Positions 44,534 through 55,690 of a stretch of 64,000 nucleotides of DNA are shown here, piece by piece. Under the pieces are notes generated by a model. The model saw nothing but the letters and a program-made list of their open reading frames with translations. It did not search any database and was not told the DNA's origin. Each line of letters opens with the position of its first letter. Position 1 is the first letter of the stretch. The translations under genes and the position numbers were made by a program. Source of the stretch: Nephrocerus scutellatus (Eukaryota > Arthropoda > Insecta > Diptera > Pipunculidae); contig OX352765.1 of the NCBI GenBank assembly GCA_947095585.1, positions 64,047,425 to 64,111,424 of the forward strand, written 5' to 3'.

Positions 44534-45790
44534 GTGAAGAAATTCGAAACTATACACAGGGTATTAAACATCACCGCCCATGGGATAGTGATGCGAGACG
44601 ACCGCCCAATAAAACAAAGATATTTCCCAAAGAATCCAGCAATGCAAAGAATCATCAACGACGAAGTGGACGACTTGCTCGAGAAAGGCTGTATTGAGCC
44701 ATCAAATAGTCCGTATAGTGCACCAATCGTCCTGGTCAAAAAGAAAAACGGGACTTGGTGACTCTGCGTAGACTACCGACAACTAAACGCAAATTCTATA
44801 CCTGACGCCTACCCGCTTCCCCGGATCCATCATATCCTAGACCGTCTCAGGAATGCCCGATACATAAGCAGCTTGGATCTCAAAAACGGGTATTGGCAGA
44901 TCCCCATGGAAGACAGTAGCAAGAAGTACACTGCATGCACCGTTCATGGCCGTGGAATCTTCCAGTGGCGAGTTATGCCTTTCGGCATGAACTCGGCCCG
45001 CTCCTTTCCAAGTAATTGGCTCTGAGATGGAACCCCACGCATTTGCTTAACTCGACGATATCGTGGTAACCGGCAAAACTCTGGAAGAACATATGAAACG
45101 CCTCAAGGAGGTACTACATCGGCTACATAAAGGGAACCTGATGATCAACGCGGAAAAATTCAAATTTTTCCAGAAAGAATTTAAGTACTTGGGTCATATG
45201 GTCAGCGAACAAGGGATTCATACCGACACGGATACGATCGCTGCTATCCAAGAACTCCGGCCACCCACCAAATTGCGAGAACTCCGCCGCTGCTTGGGTA
45301 TTGCATCGTGGTATAGGAGGTTCGTACCGAAATTCGTCTCGTCCAACCTCTGACCAGTCTCTTAAAAAAAGGGAAAATACTGGAGATGGACCGAAGCACA
45401 GCAATCAGCCCTTAATCAACTGAAGGATCGTCTCACCAAAGCACCTGTCCTCGCCTGCCCCGACTTTACAAAGAAGTTTGCGCTACAGACTGATGCCAGC
45501 GACTACGAATTAGTGGTCCTAACGCAAGACATCGACGGCCAAGAAAAGGTAACTGCGTACGCCAGTCGCCATCTCAATCCAGCCGAGCGCAATTACTCCC
45601 CTACGGAGAAAGAATGTCTAGCCATAGTGTGGGGCATTCGCAAGATGCGACCATATCTGAAAGGGTATCATTTCACCGTCGTCACCAATCATCTAGCCCT
45701 AAAATGGCCAACCCCAAGATATTCTACGAACAACGCTGGTAGACGGAGCAAAGACGGAAGTATGCAACTGGTGGAAAAAGAAATCAGCTG
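44534..45790 (+). pseudogene. RT and RNase H of second Ty3/Gypsy element
   Basis: In order: I-V-L-V-K-K-K-N-G-T-W followed by a stop at 44759; L-C-V-D-Y-R-Q-L-N; S-S-L-D-L-K-N-G-Y-W-Q-I-P (first aspartate); W-R-V-M-P-F-G-M-N-S-A; a box F-A-stop-L-D-D at 45042-45059, where the tyrosine codon of Y-L-D-D has become TAA; then thumb and connection; then RNase H with L-Q-T-D-A-S-D-Y (45485), A-E-R-N-Y-S-P-T-E-K-E-C-L-A (glutamate) and V-V-T-N-H-L-A-L where the family has T-D-H. Several frameshifts. Inactive. Confidence 0.8.
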
Positions 45791-45799
45791 AGGTCCAAG

Positions 45800-46940
45800 A
45801 TAAACTTAAGAAATTTCCGGATTTCATCATCGAAAACGGCGAGCTCTATCTCAACATACCCAGACAAGCGGCAGACGAAGACTTTACCCCTTGGAAGCTA
45901 TTTGTTCCAAAATTTAATCGAGAACGAGTCCTCAAAGGAAACCATGATGAACCCACCACAGGTCACCTCGAAATCCGATATATGTACCGGGATATAAGCC
46001 GGTACGTACGTCACTGCTAATCCTGCTAAAGGTTTAAACCCAGCCAACAGAAACCAGCCGGGACGATGTTAACGCAGATAGCGAAAGAACCATGGAGCAT
46101 CGTATGCGCGGAGTTCATCGGACCGCTCCCCAACAACACGGAAACACCGTAATGCTAGTACTATTCAACAAATTCTCAAAACGGGTAGAAATCGTACCAC
46201 TCCGAAAAGTCACAGCAGAAGCACCTTTCCTTTCGTGAAAGGATTCTCGGCAGTAATTGAGTACCAAGATCATAGTAACAACGGGGTACAATTCACGAGC
46301 CATTTATTTCGCAAGTATCTACAGCAGCTGGGGGTGAAACACCTATTTACCACAAGATCAAGACCATAGTAGCTCAATTCGTAGGAGCAGTACAAAAAAT
46401 GGGACGAGTTCCGCGAGCCCCGGCTACCAAAAACACTTTTTGACGAGAAGATAATAGGAACATCGAACAAGCACCACAAGACAAAGCAGTGCGAGTACGG
46501 CAAAGATTGGAGCAAGCAGCCAAATATCAGTCCACATACTATATTCTCCGTAAAAGACCATGGAAACCCTTGATTGGACAAACAGTACTCGTGAAACAAC
46601 ACCACTTGTTAAAAGCCGCTGACAACTTAGCAGCAAAATTAGCCCCCAGGTACGATGGTCCCTACGAAGTCACCGGATTCATATCCGCGGTAATCGTCAC
46701 GATCCGCCATCGCGTGAACCATAAGGTCCGCACCGCACACATTAGTGATTTAAAAGTTTTCAACACCACACCTACCACCCCGCAAGAAGACCCTACTACA
46801 ATTCAGACGCAACCAGGTCCCCTAGAGGCTCCTAAAGAAGCAACCAGTACTCAAAGGACCCAAGGCAGGGCAGGACCCATGGAGTCTCATGACCTCATGC
46901 CCCAACAGCAACGTAGCCAACAAAATAGGCTCCAACCATA
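45800..46940 (+). pseudogene. Integrase relic and C-terminal domain of second Ty3/Gypsy element
   Basis: The zinc part and the core are broken, with F-I-G-P-L-P-N-N near 46113. The C-terminal region 46489-46941 is open: it has L-I-G-Q-T-V-L-V-K-Q-H, then A-A-K-L-A-P-R-Y-D-G-P-Y-E-V (the GPY/F-type motif of Ty3/Gypsy integrases), and K-V-R-T-A-H-I-S-D-L-K, then a threonine/glutamine-rich tail. Confidence 0.7.
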
Positions 46941-47596
46941 ACACAGCGACCGCAATAAAAATTCTAAGTTTCCATACTAGCCCACACCAGGATGTGGTAC
47001 CGAAGAACCCAAGGACCCAAGCTAGGGCACGACCCATAGAGTCCCTTGGCCTCATACTCCAACGGCCACGTATCCAAAAAAAACGGCCCAAACAGTGACA
47101 CAGTAACCACAACAAAAATTTAAAATTCCCCGGTACAGCAACACGGTGATCACGGCGATGAACACAGCAACAGCATCAGCGGAGGCCACGAAATCCAGAA
47201 TACCGTCACCATTCCCTGAGCAGTGAAGTCGACGGCAGCGAAACCAGCAACGACAATGATAGTATTAGCAGTCTCAGTAGTGATAGTGACACCAAAAACA
47301 GCAACGCCAACAAAAGCCACTGCAATAACAACAACCACAGCAACGACGAAAGCAACAACAGTAGGGACCACAATAGCACCCACGGACCCCAGAGCCCCAA
47401 CAGGATCACCAAAAGCGTAGTGGGACCGGAACACTGGCCTCCAGAATTACGCCTACAAATAGGGGAAGCCCAACGCACGCGGAATAATAACATAGCGAAA
47501 CACTTCTTAACGGATATAAATGGGACATGCTATCGCGTCAAATTCAACCGCACAAGACGAATGCAAGTCTCAATTCCCCCGAGAGTATGAGGGGAG

Positions 47597-47989
47597 TGTG
47601 AAGACAAATTTCTAGACCAGGAAATTTCCGCCCACCGGAAAAGAAAAAAATTAAACTAAAGTACAAAGCATGAACATTTATATACACTGGATTATAAAAC
47701 AGTTACATTCCACAGAATAAGAAAACACTGGATTATAAAACAGTTACATTCCACAGAATAAGAAAACACTGGATTATAAAACAGTTACATTACACAGAAT
47801 AAGAAAACACTGGATTAAAAAACATTTCCATTACACAGAATAAAAAAAGAAAACACTGAATTATAAAACATTTACCGTACATAGAATAAGAATTAAAAAT
47901 TAAAAACTGGATTGAGAAACATTTAAATACGAAAGACTCTGTATTACACAAACAAAAAAAACATATTATTATTTGAATTACCACCGCAT
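47597..47989 (+). repeat. Probable 3' LTR of second Ty3/Gypsy element (truncated)
   Basis: Starts TGTGAAGAC after a purine tract. It contains the 41-bp tandem repeats. A jockey tail copy begins at about 47990, so the end of the LTR was not found. No 5' LTR is available for comparison. Confidence 0.5.
47685..47935. repeat. 41-bp tandem repeat, about five units
   Basis: Units begin CACTGGATTATAAAACAG at 47685, 47726, 47767, 47808 and (as CACTGAATT) 47854. The first three are nearly identical; later units decay. Confidence 0.92.
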
Positions 47990-48112
47990 TAAATTTAGTT
48001 ACAAAAAAATCGAAAAGTAAATAATAAGCTAAAATTGTATTGAAACATCACCGTTCTTTTTACCGGTCTCTTCTCCATAGCACCGTACCGGAAAACAACA
48101 ACAAAACAAAAA
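47990..48112 (+). mobile_element. 5'-truncated jockey LINE tail
   Basis: Matches the 3' UTR end of the LINE at 36955-38195 (TTAAATTTAGTTACAAAAAA through CACCGTTCTTTT, CCGGTCTC and GGAAAACAACAACAAAAC). It ends in the same A-rich tail, a typical short reverse-transcribed remnant. Confidence 0.8.
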
Positions 48113-48174
48113 AATCACTCGCAGTAGTGACCAAGCAAATGCGATTATGTTTGCTTGGTAGCCACTAACAGAGG

Positions 48175-48736
48175 ACACGACAATAAAAAGAAACATTTTC
48201 TGATACATAAAAATCTCTCACGGTGTTTGTCCTCCCACTGCTCCGAAACGGATCGACCGATTGTTATGAAATTTTTTATGTATATGTATGAGAATAGGTC
48301 GTAAAGTATATTTCATACCGGTAGGTGATTAGGGTGTCCCTGTCCAGAAAAACATTTGAGAACGACTGGACCGATTTGGCTAACTTTTATTTTATAAATT
48401 CGGTTTATGCGAAGAAAAAAAACAGAAAAAATGCCCGGAAAATTGTAAAATTCGGAAAAACTGAAAGTGCTGTTTTCCATAGGATTTATGTATGAACTCG
48501 GGACCATAACTCACGATTCGAACGATGGATTAGCTTAATTCCTTTTTTGTTTTGTTCGTTATAGTCCTGGGAAACAAAGACAATTACAAAGGAAAGTCGA
48601 AAAATTCGGATAAACAGCAAAAAGACCAATACTGTGACTCAAAATCGCAAAACAAATAGCTTTTCAGAAGTTCAAAAAACGATCACAAACAAATTTATTG
48701 AAAGTGGGACAGGACAACGTCTGTCGGGTCAGCTAG
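48175..48736 (+). mobile_element. Helitron 3' part, non-autonomous
   Basis: Ends GACAACGTCTGTCGGGTCAG followed by CTAG (48733-48736) and then T, the classic 3' end of insect Helitrons (terminal CTRR, insertion between A and T, with the GACA/TGTC stem-loop a few bases inside). Upstream are the usual CCGATTGTTATGAAATTTTT words. The 5' start (TC) was not fixed; it is between about 48112 and 48240. There is no Rep/helicase coding sequence. A 9-bp stem CCAAGCAAA/TTTGCTTGG lies at 48132-48158. Confidence 0.7.
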
Positions 48737-48984
48737 TAAACACATAAGGAAAACAACAACAACACAACATAGAAAATATTATGCTTAATACGGCGCGCAT
48801 GTGCATAAAATAATTATGTACTGCAAATACGCGCTGATGCAAAGAAATAATCCGTTAGTCGGGTCTAAAAGGAGGCTGTTGGACAGTCAGCAGTCAGTCG
48901 TTCGTTCGCAACCAGCGCATTTCGCAGACCGGTAAGTTACTCTATCTGTGTCGTGTGTCCTTCTTTGTTTGCTTGATTTACAGC

Positions 48985-49660
48985 TAGAGGTAGAGGTGAA
49001 GCTTCTCTAAAAGTAAAGGGTTATCCATTTCGCGGTTTCAAAAGTATAGGGCTGGAATTCGACATCCAAGATCATGCGATTTGACACCGCTTGACTTTTT
49101 TTGTGGGGCTACGCGAAAGACCGTGTTTATGCAGATAAACCTTTAACTCTTGAGCACTTAAAAACCAATATTCGTCAAGTTATGGCTGAGATACCGCCCA
49201 ATATGTGTCAAAAAGTGGTCGAAAATTACCTCAAAAGAATTGATGCTTGCAACAATTCGCGTGGTGGTCATTTAAATGATGTAGTGTTTCACACATAATG
49301 TCAACGTTCAAACTTTATAATAAAAAAGAAATATCATGATAAAAAATATTTTATGTGTTTTATTTACGTTTACTTTTGAAACCGCAAAATGGATAACCCT
49401 TTACATTGGTTTAGACAAAGACAAGTATATTATATAGCCCAGAATTTCCCCCGACCCACGGTAAGGGATTCTCTGGTTCCAAACTATATCTCTTCAGGGG
49501 TAGAGGTGAAGCCTCTCCAAAAGTACATTGGTTTAGACAAAGTCAAGTAGATTATATAGCCGAGAATTTCCCCCGACCCACGGTAAGGGATTCTCTGGTT
49601 CCAAAATATTTCTCTTCAAGGGGGGGTAGAGGTGAAGCCTCTCCAAAAGTACACGTTAGG
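48985..49660. repeat. 126-bp tandem repeat
   Basis: A unit starting GTAGAGGTGAAGC(C/T)TCTC is found at 48990, 49500 and 49626 (126 bp apart for the last two). The first unit is interrupted by the mariner relic; without it the spacing is about 124 bp. The third is partial. The unit carries CCCGACCCACGGTAAGGG and GGTTCCAAA. Confidence 0.85.
49016..49401 (+). pseudogene. Mariner-type relic with transposase C-terminus
   Basis: TIRs of about 30 bp (AAGGGTTATCCATTTCGCGG and mirror) with TA at 49014-49015 and 49402-49403. The empty site AAAAGTACATTGGTTTAG is present at 49520-49537 in the next tandem unit, which proves the TA duplication. Plus-strand coding: P-R-S-C-D-L-T-P-L-D-F-F then, after a frameshift, W-G-Y-A-K-D-R-V-Y, ending at a stop at 49297. 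That is the last catalytic region of the same broad transposase group as at 23603. The N-terminal two thirds are deleted. Confidence 0.85.
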
Positions 49661-49919
49661 AGAAACGTAGGTAGACCTTTCCCCTCCATCCTATTCCAAC
49701 AACGTAAATCGGCTATCGGGAATCACGCTGCGCCACCCCGACGATTTACAAGTCATAAAAGGTGGTGATTAAAAAAAAGTAGATTGTAAATTTATTAGCG
49801 CTAGAATAAGTGTTATATTTATAAAGTAATAAACAAGATAAAAGCCCCAAAACAAAAAGTATTTCTTATTCTGTGACGACTACCCCGGCCGCAGAAAACT
49901 TCGTTACAAGGGTAGTTGT

Positions 49920-50085
49920 ATTTAAAAACGCGATCATCTCAAAAAATGCTCTCAAATGATTTTCTTTGACAAATGTAGTATTAAATCAATTTTCTACAAA
50001 TCCATGTCACAATGTTTACACATTGGGTCAACAGGAGCAGAGCTAAAATTAAAAGTTTGTAAAATGAATTTTTTGGTAGCACGTC
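49920..50085 (-). mobile_element. Foldback element fragment
   Basis: Contains ACGCGATCATCTC, TTTCTACAAATCCATG, CACATTGGGTCAACAGGAGC and AGTTTGTAAAATGAATT, the words of the foldback arms; the remainder is missing. Confidence 0.65.
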
Positions 50086-50086
50086 A

Positions 50087-50269
50087 CGGTGATACCGAAA
50101 ACTGTAGCAGAGGGGGAAGCAGGTTTTTTGCCTGTGGTTGGGGTGGCAGGAGCCTCCCACAGCCAAAAAACCTGCTTCCCCCTCTGCTACAGTTTTCGGC
50201 TCCTGCCACCCCAACCACAGGCAAAAAACCTGCTTCCCCCTCTGCTACAGTTTTCGGTATCACCGTGAT
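50087..50269. repeat. Near-perfect inverted repeat, 71-bp arms
   Basis: Arm 1 is 50087-50158 (TCACGGTGATACCGAAAACT onward) and arm 2 is 50198-50269, its reverse complement by eye, with about 40 bp between. The spacer itself holds another partial copy of the arm (AAAAAACCTGCTTCCCCCTC). It can form a long hairpin. Confidence 0.9.
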
Positions 50270-51010
50270 GAATAGTGTTGGTAGTACGCTCCTATGGATG
50301 AGTTATGTATCGCCGCAGGGTGGTGGGTGACCGATAGTAATGTCGATTCTATGGTTTTCGGGGTCGCTGAGTTGAATGGTGATGGTAATACAGCTCTAGG
50401 GGATGGGGTCGATAACTGATGGGGGGGGGAACGATATTAGTGTCGATTCTATGGTTTTCAGGGTAGCTGAGTTGAATGGTGATGGTAAGAAAGCTCTAGG
50501 GGGATGCGATTCTATGGTTTTCGGGGTCGCTGAGTTGAATGGTGACGGAAAGACAGCTCTAGGGGATGGGGTCGATAACTGAGAGAGGGGTGACCGATAT
50601 TAATGTCGATTCTATGGTTTTCAGGGTAGCTGAGTTGAATGGTGATGGTAAGAAAGCTCTAGGGGGATGCGATTCTATGGTTTTCGGGGTCGCTGAGTTG
50701 AATGGTGATGGAAAGGCAGCTCTAGGGAATGGGGTCGATAACTGAGGGGGGGGGGACTGATATTAGTGTCGATTCTATGGTTTTCGGGGTCGCTGTTGAA
50801 TGGTGATGGTAATACAGCTCTAGGGGATGGGGTCGATAACTGATGGGGGGGGGGGGTGACTGATATTAGTGTCCATTCTATAGTTCTCGGGGTCACTTAG
50901 ATGAATAGTGTTGGTAGGACACTTCTATGGGTGAGTTGTTTTTCCAGAGGGGGGAGGGTGACAGATATTAGTTCCATTAGTTTTCGGGATCACGGAGATG
51001 AATAGTGGTG
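50270..51010. repeat. Minisatellite, 95-130-bp units
   Basis: Seven or more units with GTCGATTCTATGGTTTTCGG, GGTCGCTGAGTTGAATGGTG, AGCTCTAGGG and a run of G (GATGGGGTCGATAACTGA then 7-9 G). One unit class is interspersed with a shorter one ending AGGGGGATGCG. The relic at 5230-5520 is in the opposite orientation. Confidence 0.92.
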
Positions 51011-51364
51011 CTTAGAATGGTACTCGGCGACCGGCGACCGGATGGATTTCGAGTGAAAAGTGTAGAGCAGTTTTTATCCCACGAATAGCACTCATTTCGA
51101 CGGATCTACCTTTTAAATTTAAGAGATTGCAATTTCCAGTAAAACTTTCGCTTTCGATGACGATCAATAAGTCGGACAGTTTATTAAGACAGTTATTAGA
51201 TTTGAGATTTGAGACAACTTTGTTTTTGCTACCCTAGAGGGTTCACCTAAGAAATTATTTATTCTTGCTCTTGCGAACGCAGGCTTGCATTCATGACGAA
51301 GTGGAGCTTTTTGAGTAATTTATTTAATAGTCTTGCACATTCATATTAATGTTTAATATGATAT
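51011..51364. other. Unrecognised sequence
   Basis: No supportable feature between the minisatellite and the rosa-like end. Confidence 0.35.
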
Positions 51365-51475
51365 TCCTCATCTATTTTTTTATTTTCTATTCATTTGAAT
51401 TGAGTTTACTTCTAAGTAAAGTTTTACATTACTTTTTTTTTCTTAAAATTCATTTTACAAATGATATCATCCAGT
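51365..51475 (-). mobile_element. rosa-like mariner end, isolated
   Basis: Reverse complement of about 23555-23680: TTCCTCATCTATTTTTTTAT, CATTTGAATTGAGTTTACTT and CTTAAAATTCATTTTACAAA. Only the terminal sequence and adjacent foldback bases are present, with no transposase. Confidence 0.65.
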
Positions 51476-51479
51476 TTTG

Positions 51480-54107
51480 CATACCTACGGTCTACGCCAT
51501 CCTTCCAACGTAGGTTTGGCCGGCCTCGCTGTCGTGTTCCATAAATCCTATCCTACCTACCTCCTGCCTACTGGAGCCTACCGAGCTTAATTCTCTGCAC
51601 GATGTCGACATCGCGCTCGTAAATCTCATGATTGTAGAGACTCCGGAGACGTCCTTCCTCACATACGGGGCCAACAATTCTCTGTAAGACTTTTCTCTCG
51701 AATGCGGCTTAGAGGTCAGAATGCTTTTTGCTAAGCACCCAAGTCTCGGATCCATAGGTAAGTACTGGTATGACCGTTGTCTTATATACCAGCAGCTTGG
51801 ATGTTATGGTTAATTTCCTGGATTTGAAGAGTCTTGACATGCTATAGTAGGCTTTGTTGGCTTTAAGCAACCGTGCGCGTATTTCTGGTTCCATGCTGTT
51901 ATATTTGACCCGATAAAGTTAAAGGATTGCACTACTTCAAATTGGCGCTCCACTATTTGAATTGAGGGACCAATGCTGGATCTTCTACTCGCAGACGTTG
52001 TACTTTGTTTTGCTCTCATTTATGTGCAGCCCCAGATTTCGTGCCGCCTGCTTGATCTGAATGAAAGCTTCCTGTACAGCTCTTCGGTTTCTACCAACGA
52101 TGTCAAAATCATCTGCGTAAGCCAGTATCTGAATGGACTTATATAGGACTGTTCCTCTCGCCGTTACGTCAGAGCCTCGGATTTCTTTCTCCAACGCCAG
52201 GAAGAAAAGGACGCAGGCAAGTCCAACCCCTTGTCGGAGCCCGTTATATATGTTGAATGGGCTTGATAGTGATCCGGATATTTTTACTTATAACATTGGT
52301 CATGGTCAACCTACGTAGTCGTGTCAGTTTATTTGGGATGCCGAATTCTCTCATGGCTTTAAAAAGTTATACTCTGGCTATGCTATCATAGGCGGTTTTT
52401 AAGTCTATAAAAAGATGGTGTAGTGAGTTTTGAAACTCTAGACATTTTTCCATCACCTGCCTTAAGGTGTAAATCTGATCAGTTGTTGATTTGCCTGTGA
52501 TGAAGCCACACTGGTATGGACCAATTATGACTTTAGCGTATGGGGCTATCCTGTCTTGAAGGATAGAGGAGAAAATCTTTTACACGGTACTCAACAACGT
52601 TATACCACGATAATTGCTGCATTTTGTGATATTTCCCTTCTTATGTATGTGGCACAGGATGCCTCTTCGCCAGTCTTCTGGCATAACTTCTTCTTCCCAT
52701 ACTTGCACTATTATTTCATGAATTGGTTGGTGTAATGTGGGGCCTCCTATTTTTATCAATTCCGCTGGGATCCCATCACATCCCGGCGCCTTATTATTTT
52801 TGAGCCGATTTATCGCTCTGCTAACTTCGTCTATGCTTGGCGGCGGCAGCATAGTAGATCTTCGGTCATTGGTGGAGCCTCCAATTCCTCAGTTAGCTGG
52901 CCATTTAGCAACTCATGAAAGTGCTCTTCCCATCACTCTAAGATGCCTCTAAGATCGGCGATCAGATAACCCTCTTTTGTCCTTGCAGTATGTGCAACGC
53001 GGTGTATATTGCGTCATACCGCGGACCCTTTGGTAGAACTTCCGCGCCTGGTGCGGTCCTTGCGCTCTGTACTGTTCCAGTTCACGGACGAGATTCTTCT
53101 CCCAGGCTGCTTTCTTTCGCCGGTGAACTGTTTTTTCATATCTTCTGAGCTCTTTATATTCATCTATGTTCTATGAGATTGTTGCATTGCTCGGTACGCA
53201 ACATTCTTACGTTCAGTCGCTAGCTTACATTCGTCATCGAACCAGTCGCTTCGATCTCTACGACTACTGCCTAAGATAAAGTCAGCAGTACTAATGACAG
53301 TATTTTTAAGGCGTGTCCATTTCTCTTCTACCAGGACTTACTCTCCCTGCAGTTAGGGCGAGTCCTATCGCTTGACCGTAGTGGTTTCTGGTCTCTTCAT
53401 TGCGAAGGGCAGTCGTGTTGACTCGAATCTGATTCGCGGATGCAGTCTTCCGTGATGATGCAATCCGCGCTCGGAGCACCATACCAACTAGTTAGTGGTC
53501 CGAGTCGACGTTGACACCTCGGTACGTTCGTACCGTCATCAGGTTCGGGTTGTGGCGGCGGTCTATCAACACGTGGTCTATTTGGTTGCGAGTGACTTCA
53601 TCGGGAGATACCCAGGTGGCTTTGTGGATATTTTAACGCGCAAACCTTGTACTCGCAACGACCAAATTATTGCTTGCTGCCATCTCTATGACTCGTTGTC
53701 CATTGTCATTAGTGTTCTCGTGTAAGCTATGGGTGCCAATGTACTGCCTGAATACTGGCTCCCTACCTAGTTTAGCATTCATATCCTCTTGAATGATTTT
53801 TACATCATACTGAGGGCAGGCATGGAGTTCCCGTTCCCGACTGATTCAAAGAGTTCTCATCTGGGGAATCCTCTGTAGGTGCGTGTCATATTCTGTCATA
53901 TTTTGATTTCATCTGATTATGGCATCTCCTGGATTGCTGTTATGTCAGCCTTAGACAGGGTATCGGCCAGCTGCTGTGCAACTCGAGCTCTATACAGTGA
54001 GCGTAAATTCGATGAGATAATTCTTAAAACGTTTAGCCGTTTTCGTTGCCGTGGTCGTCGTCGTTCATCAGTGTACCCGAGACTGATTTTGGGTTCCACA
54101 ATAAAAA
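51480..54107 (-). pseudogene. RTE-type LINE, degenerate
   Basis: Minus strand in order: endonuclease start (L-R-I-I-S-S-N-L-R-S at 54020, then K-A-D-I-T-A-I-Q-E with the active-site glutamate), broken endonuclease core, RT entry (L-K-N-N-K-A-P-G-C-D-G-I-P-A-E-L-I-K near 52790), palm (D-L-K-T-A-Y-D-S-I), box A-Y-A-D-D-F-D-I-V-G (YADD at 52108-52119), thumb and then the C-terminal W-x(13)-R-x-G region. It has many frameshifts and stops. It differs in sequence from the RTE-type element at 60700-64000. Confidence 0.8.
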
Positions 54108-54109
54108 AA

Positions 54110-54848
54110 AATTACAGACGAGGTTATTGGCCTCGCGCAAACCTTACTTTGAAGGGACTAGCCCGATCATTCAGCTTTTTCTGCATTGGAGGAAAATTAC
54201 CGGCCACCACTTGGTTTGATCGCACTTCCACCAGTCAGAGATAGTTACGGCCACCTGCAATTCTTGAGCATTCTGTTTAATTCCCCCTATTCTCTGCAGA
54301 ACAAGACAATAAATTTAAATATAAACGTAGATTATAACATGTATCCTTGGATTTATACCTATATCGATGGTTAAAATAGTGGTTAAGGCTATTTTCGCAT
54401 ACAGTGGATTAACATGGCTATATCCATGACTAAAATATGGCCCTTAATGTTATTTTCAGTGATTCCGATGATTGAAGTGATTGTTCATGCAGAAATTACA
54501 AACCTGTGACGAAAACGGCAAGGCCCATTTATAAACAATAATTATTTGAAATAAAATAAATTTTTAATATACCACGTTTTTAAAACGAACTAAAATTTTT
54601 TTTTATTTAAATAATTATTTCTTCTTTTTAGTCTTGTGTGTGTGAAGCATCGGGAGTTTTGTGCAGGTAATGGAATTGAAAGACCCGTAAATGATCGAAA
54701 GTTATTTTTGAGTAGATGGAAAATAATTGATATAGTTGATTGCATTTTTTATGCCTTATTGCCTTCATTAAAAAACAAACCACATGCGTTCAATAACATG
54801 TCATTATCAGTAATGATGAACGAAATAAGTAAATCCATATTAATATTT
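54110..54848. other. AT-rich intron sequence
   Basis: No coding or transposon end could be supported, though a T-rich stretch at 54590-54630 and an ATTTAAAT-type motif occur. Confidence 0.4.
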
Positions 54849-55080
54849 GCTGTGTTGCTTTGGCAAAGCCGGCTTGGCTTACAACAACAATAGCATAAGC
54901 ATAAAGCCGAAAATAAATCCAAAAATCTTTAGGATTTAAAAACTAAAGCCATTTTATAGTTATGATGCTCACCGTAAGGCGGTGTTTTGTTTAACACATA
55001 ATAATTAAAATGCATCGAAAATTTAAAGCCAAAAGCTGTTGCTTTGTAAAGCCAAGCCGGCTTTGCCAAAGCAACACAGC
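54849..55080. mobile_element. Hairpin MITE, 232 bp
   Basis: Perfect 30-bp terminal inverted repeats at 54849-54878 (GCTGTGTTGCTTTGGCAAAG onward) and 55051-55080. Flanks TAATATTT and AATTATTT are a possible imperfect 8-bp duplication. A conserved interior word GCTCACCGTAAGGCG recurs in the related element at 58640-58950. Confidence 0.85.
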
Positions 55081-55147
55081 AATTATTTCAAACCTCATTA
55101 TTCATTACTTCGACTTATACGATCATTATCACGAAGTAATGATATAA

Positions 55148-55293
55148 TCTGTATTTTATTTGAATTCGAAAGTGGGAATTACAATAACAATTGCACTGTC
55201 GAATTCCTTCTTTGGAATTTGAAAACCTGCTGTTTGGTTGGTTTTGACATTCGAATTCGTATTCGGATTCCAAATAAAATACAGCTATTATAT
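55148..55293. mobile_element. AATTCGAA hairpin MITE
   Basis: Ends CTGTATTTTATTTGAATTCG and CCAAATAAAATACAG, mutually inverted. The interior (CAATTGCACTGTCGAATTCC, GGTTTTGACATTCGAATTCG) matches, in the other orientation, the copies at 60150-60300 and 60388-60543. Confidence 0.75.
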
Positions 55294-55429
55294 CAATCGT
55301 GTAGTGTCAGTGTGCGCAACACAGTTTCCCACACATCACTGCGAACCTGCTAAATAGTGATGGGCGAAATAGATCTAACCAAATCTTTATAACCCGATCA
55401 CTTAAAAGATCGATATGACCGAACTGGTT

Positions 55430-55690
55430 CGCAAAAAAATATCATGTTAAAAGGAACGACTTGATCATTCGTTCACTGAACCAGCTCGCAATAAACAGGT
55501 TAAAAAGGAACGACTTTCTCATTCGTTCACTGAACTGGTTCGTAAAAGAACACGTTAAAAAGGAACGACTTACTCATTCGTTCACTGAACTGGCTCGTAA
55601 AAGAACAGGTTAAAAAGGAACGACTTACTCATTCGTTCACTAAACTGGTTAGCAAAAGAACTGGTTAAAAAAGATATACTTGCTCATACT
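55430..55690. repeat. Subterminal 55-bp repeats of hAT element
   Basis: Four to five imperfect units, each with GAACGACTTACTCATTCG and GAACTGGTTCGTAAAAGAAC. Such subterminal arrays are common in hAT elements as transposase-binding repeats. Confidence 0.8.

Larger units (their letters stand above)
43905..47596 (+). mobile_element. Second Ty3/Gypsy element, degraded internal region
   Basis: Internal part of an LTR element in gag-pol order, GC-richer than its surroundings and full of stops. Its 5' LTR and the start of gag are missing where the LINE relic ends (about 43901). The end is marked by a purine tract (GAGTATGAGGGGAG) just before an LTR start TGTGAAGAC at 47597. The stretch 46940-47580 is repetitive, low-complexity and without a good frame. 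Confidence 0.8.
48877..49908 (+). repeat. Putative solo LTR, carries a mariner relic
   Basis: A possible LTR from TGTTGGACAGTC (48877) to CTTCGTTACA (49908), with TG..CA-type ends, an A/G-rich tract in front (AAAAGGAGG) and an AATAAA signal at 49829. No flanking duplication was found and no internal region is present, so LTR identity and its BEL/Pao-like style are only a guess. Confidence 0.3.

Noticed and set aside
47150..47493. Leucine/valine-rich frames on the minus strand
   Set aside because: They are shadows of the low-complexity ACAACA/ACCACA-rich region near the end of the Gypsy internal sequence. They look like membrane proteins only because of base composition.
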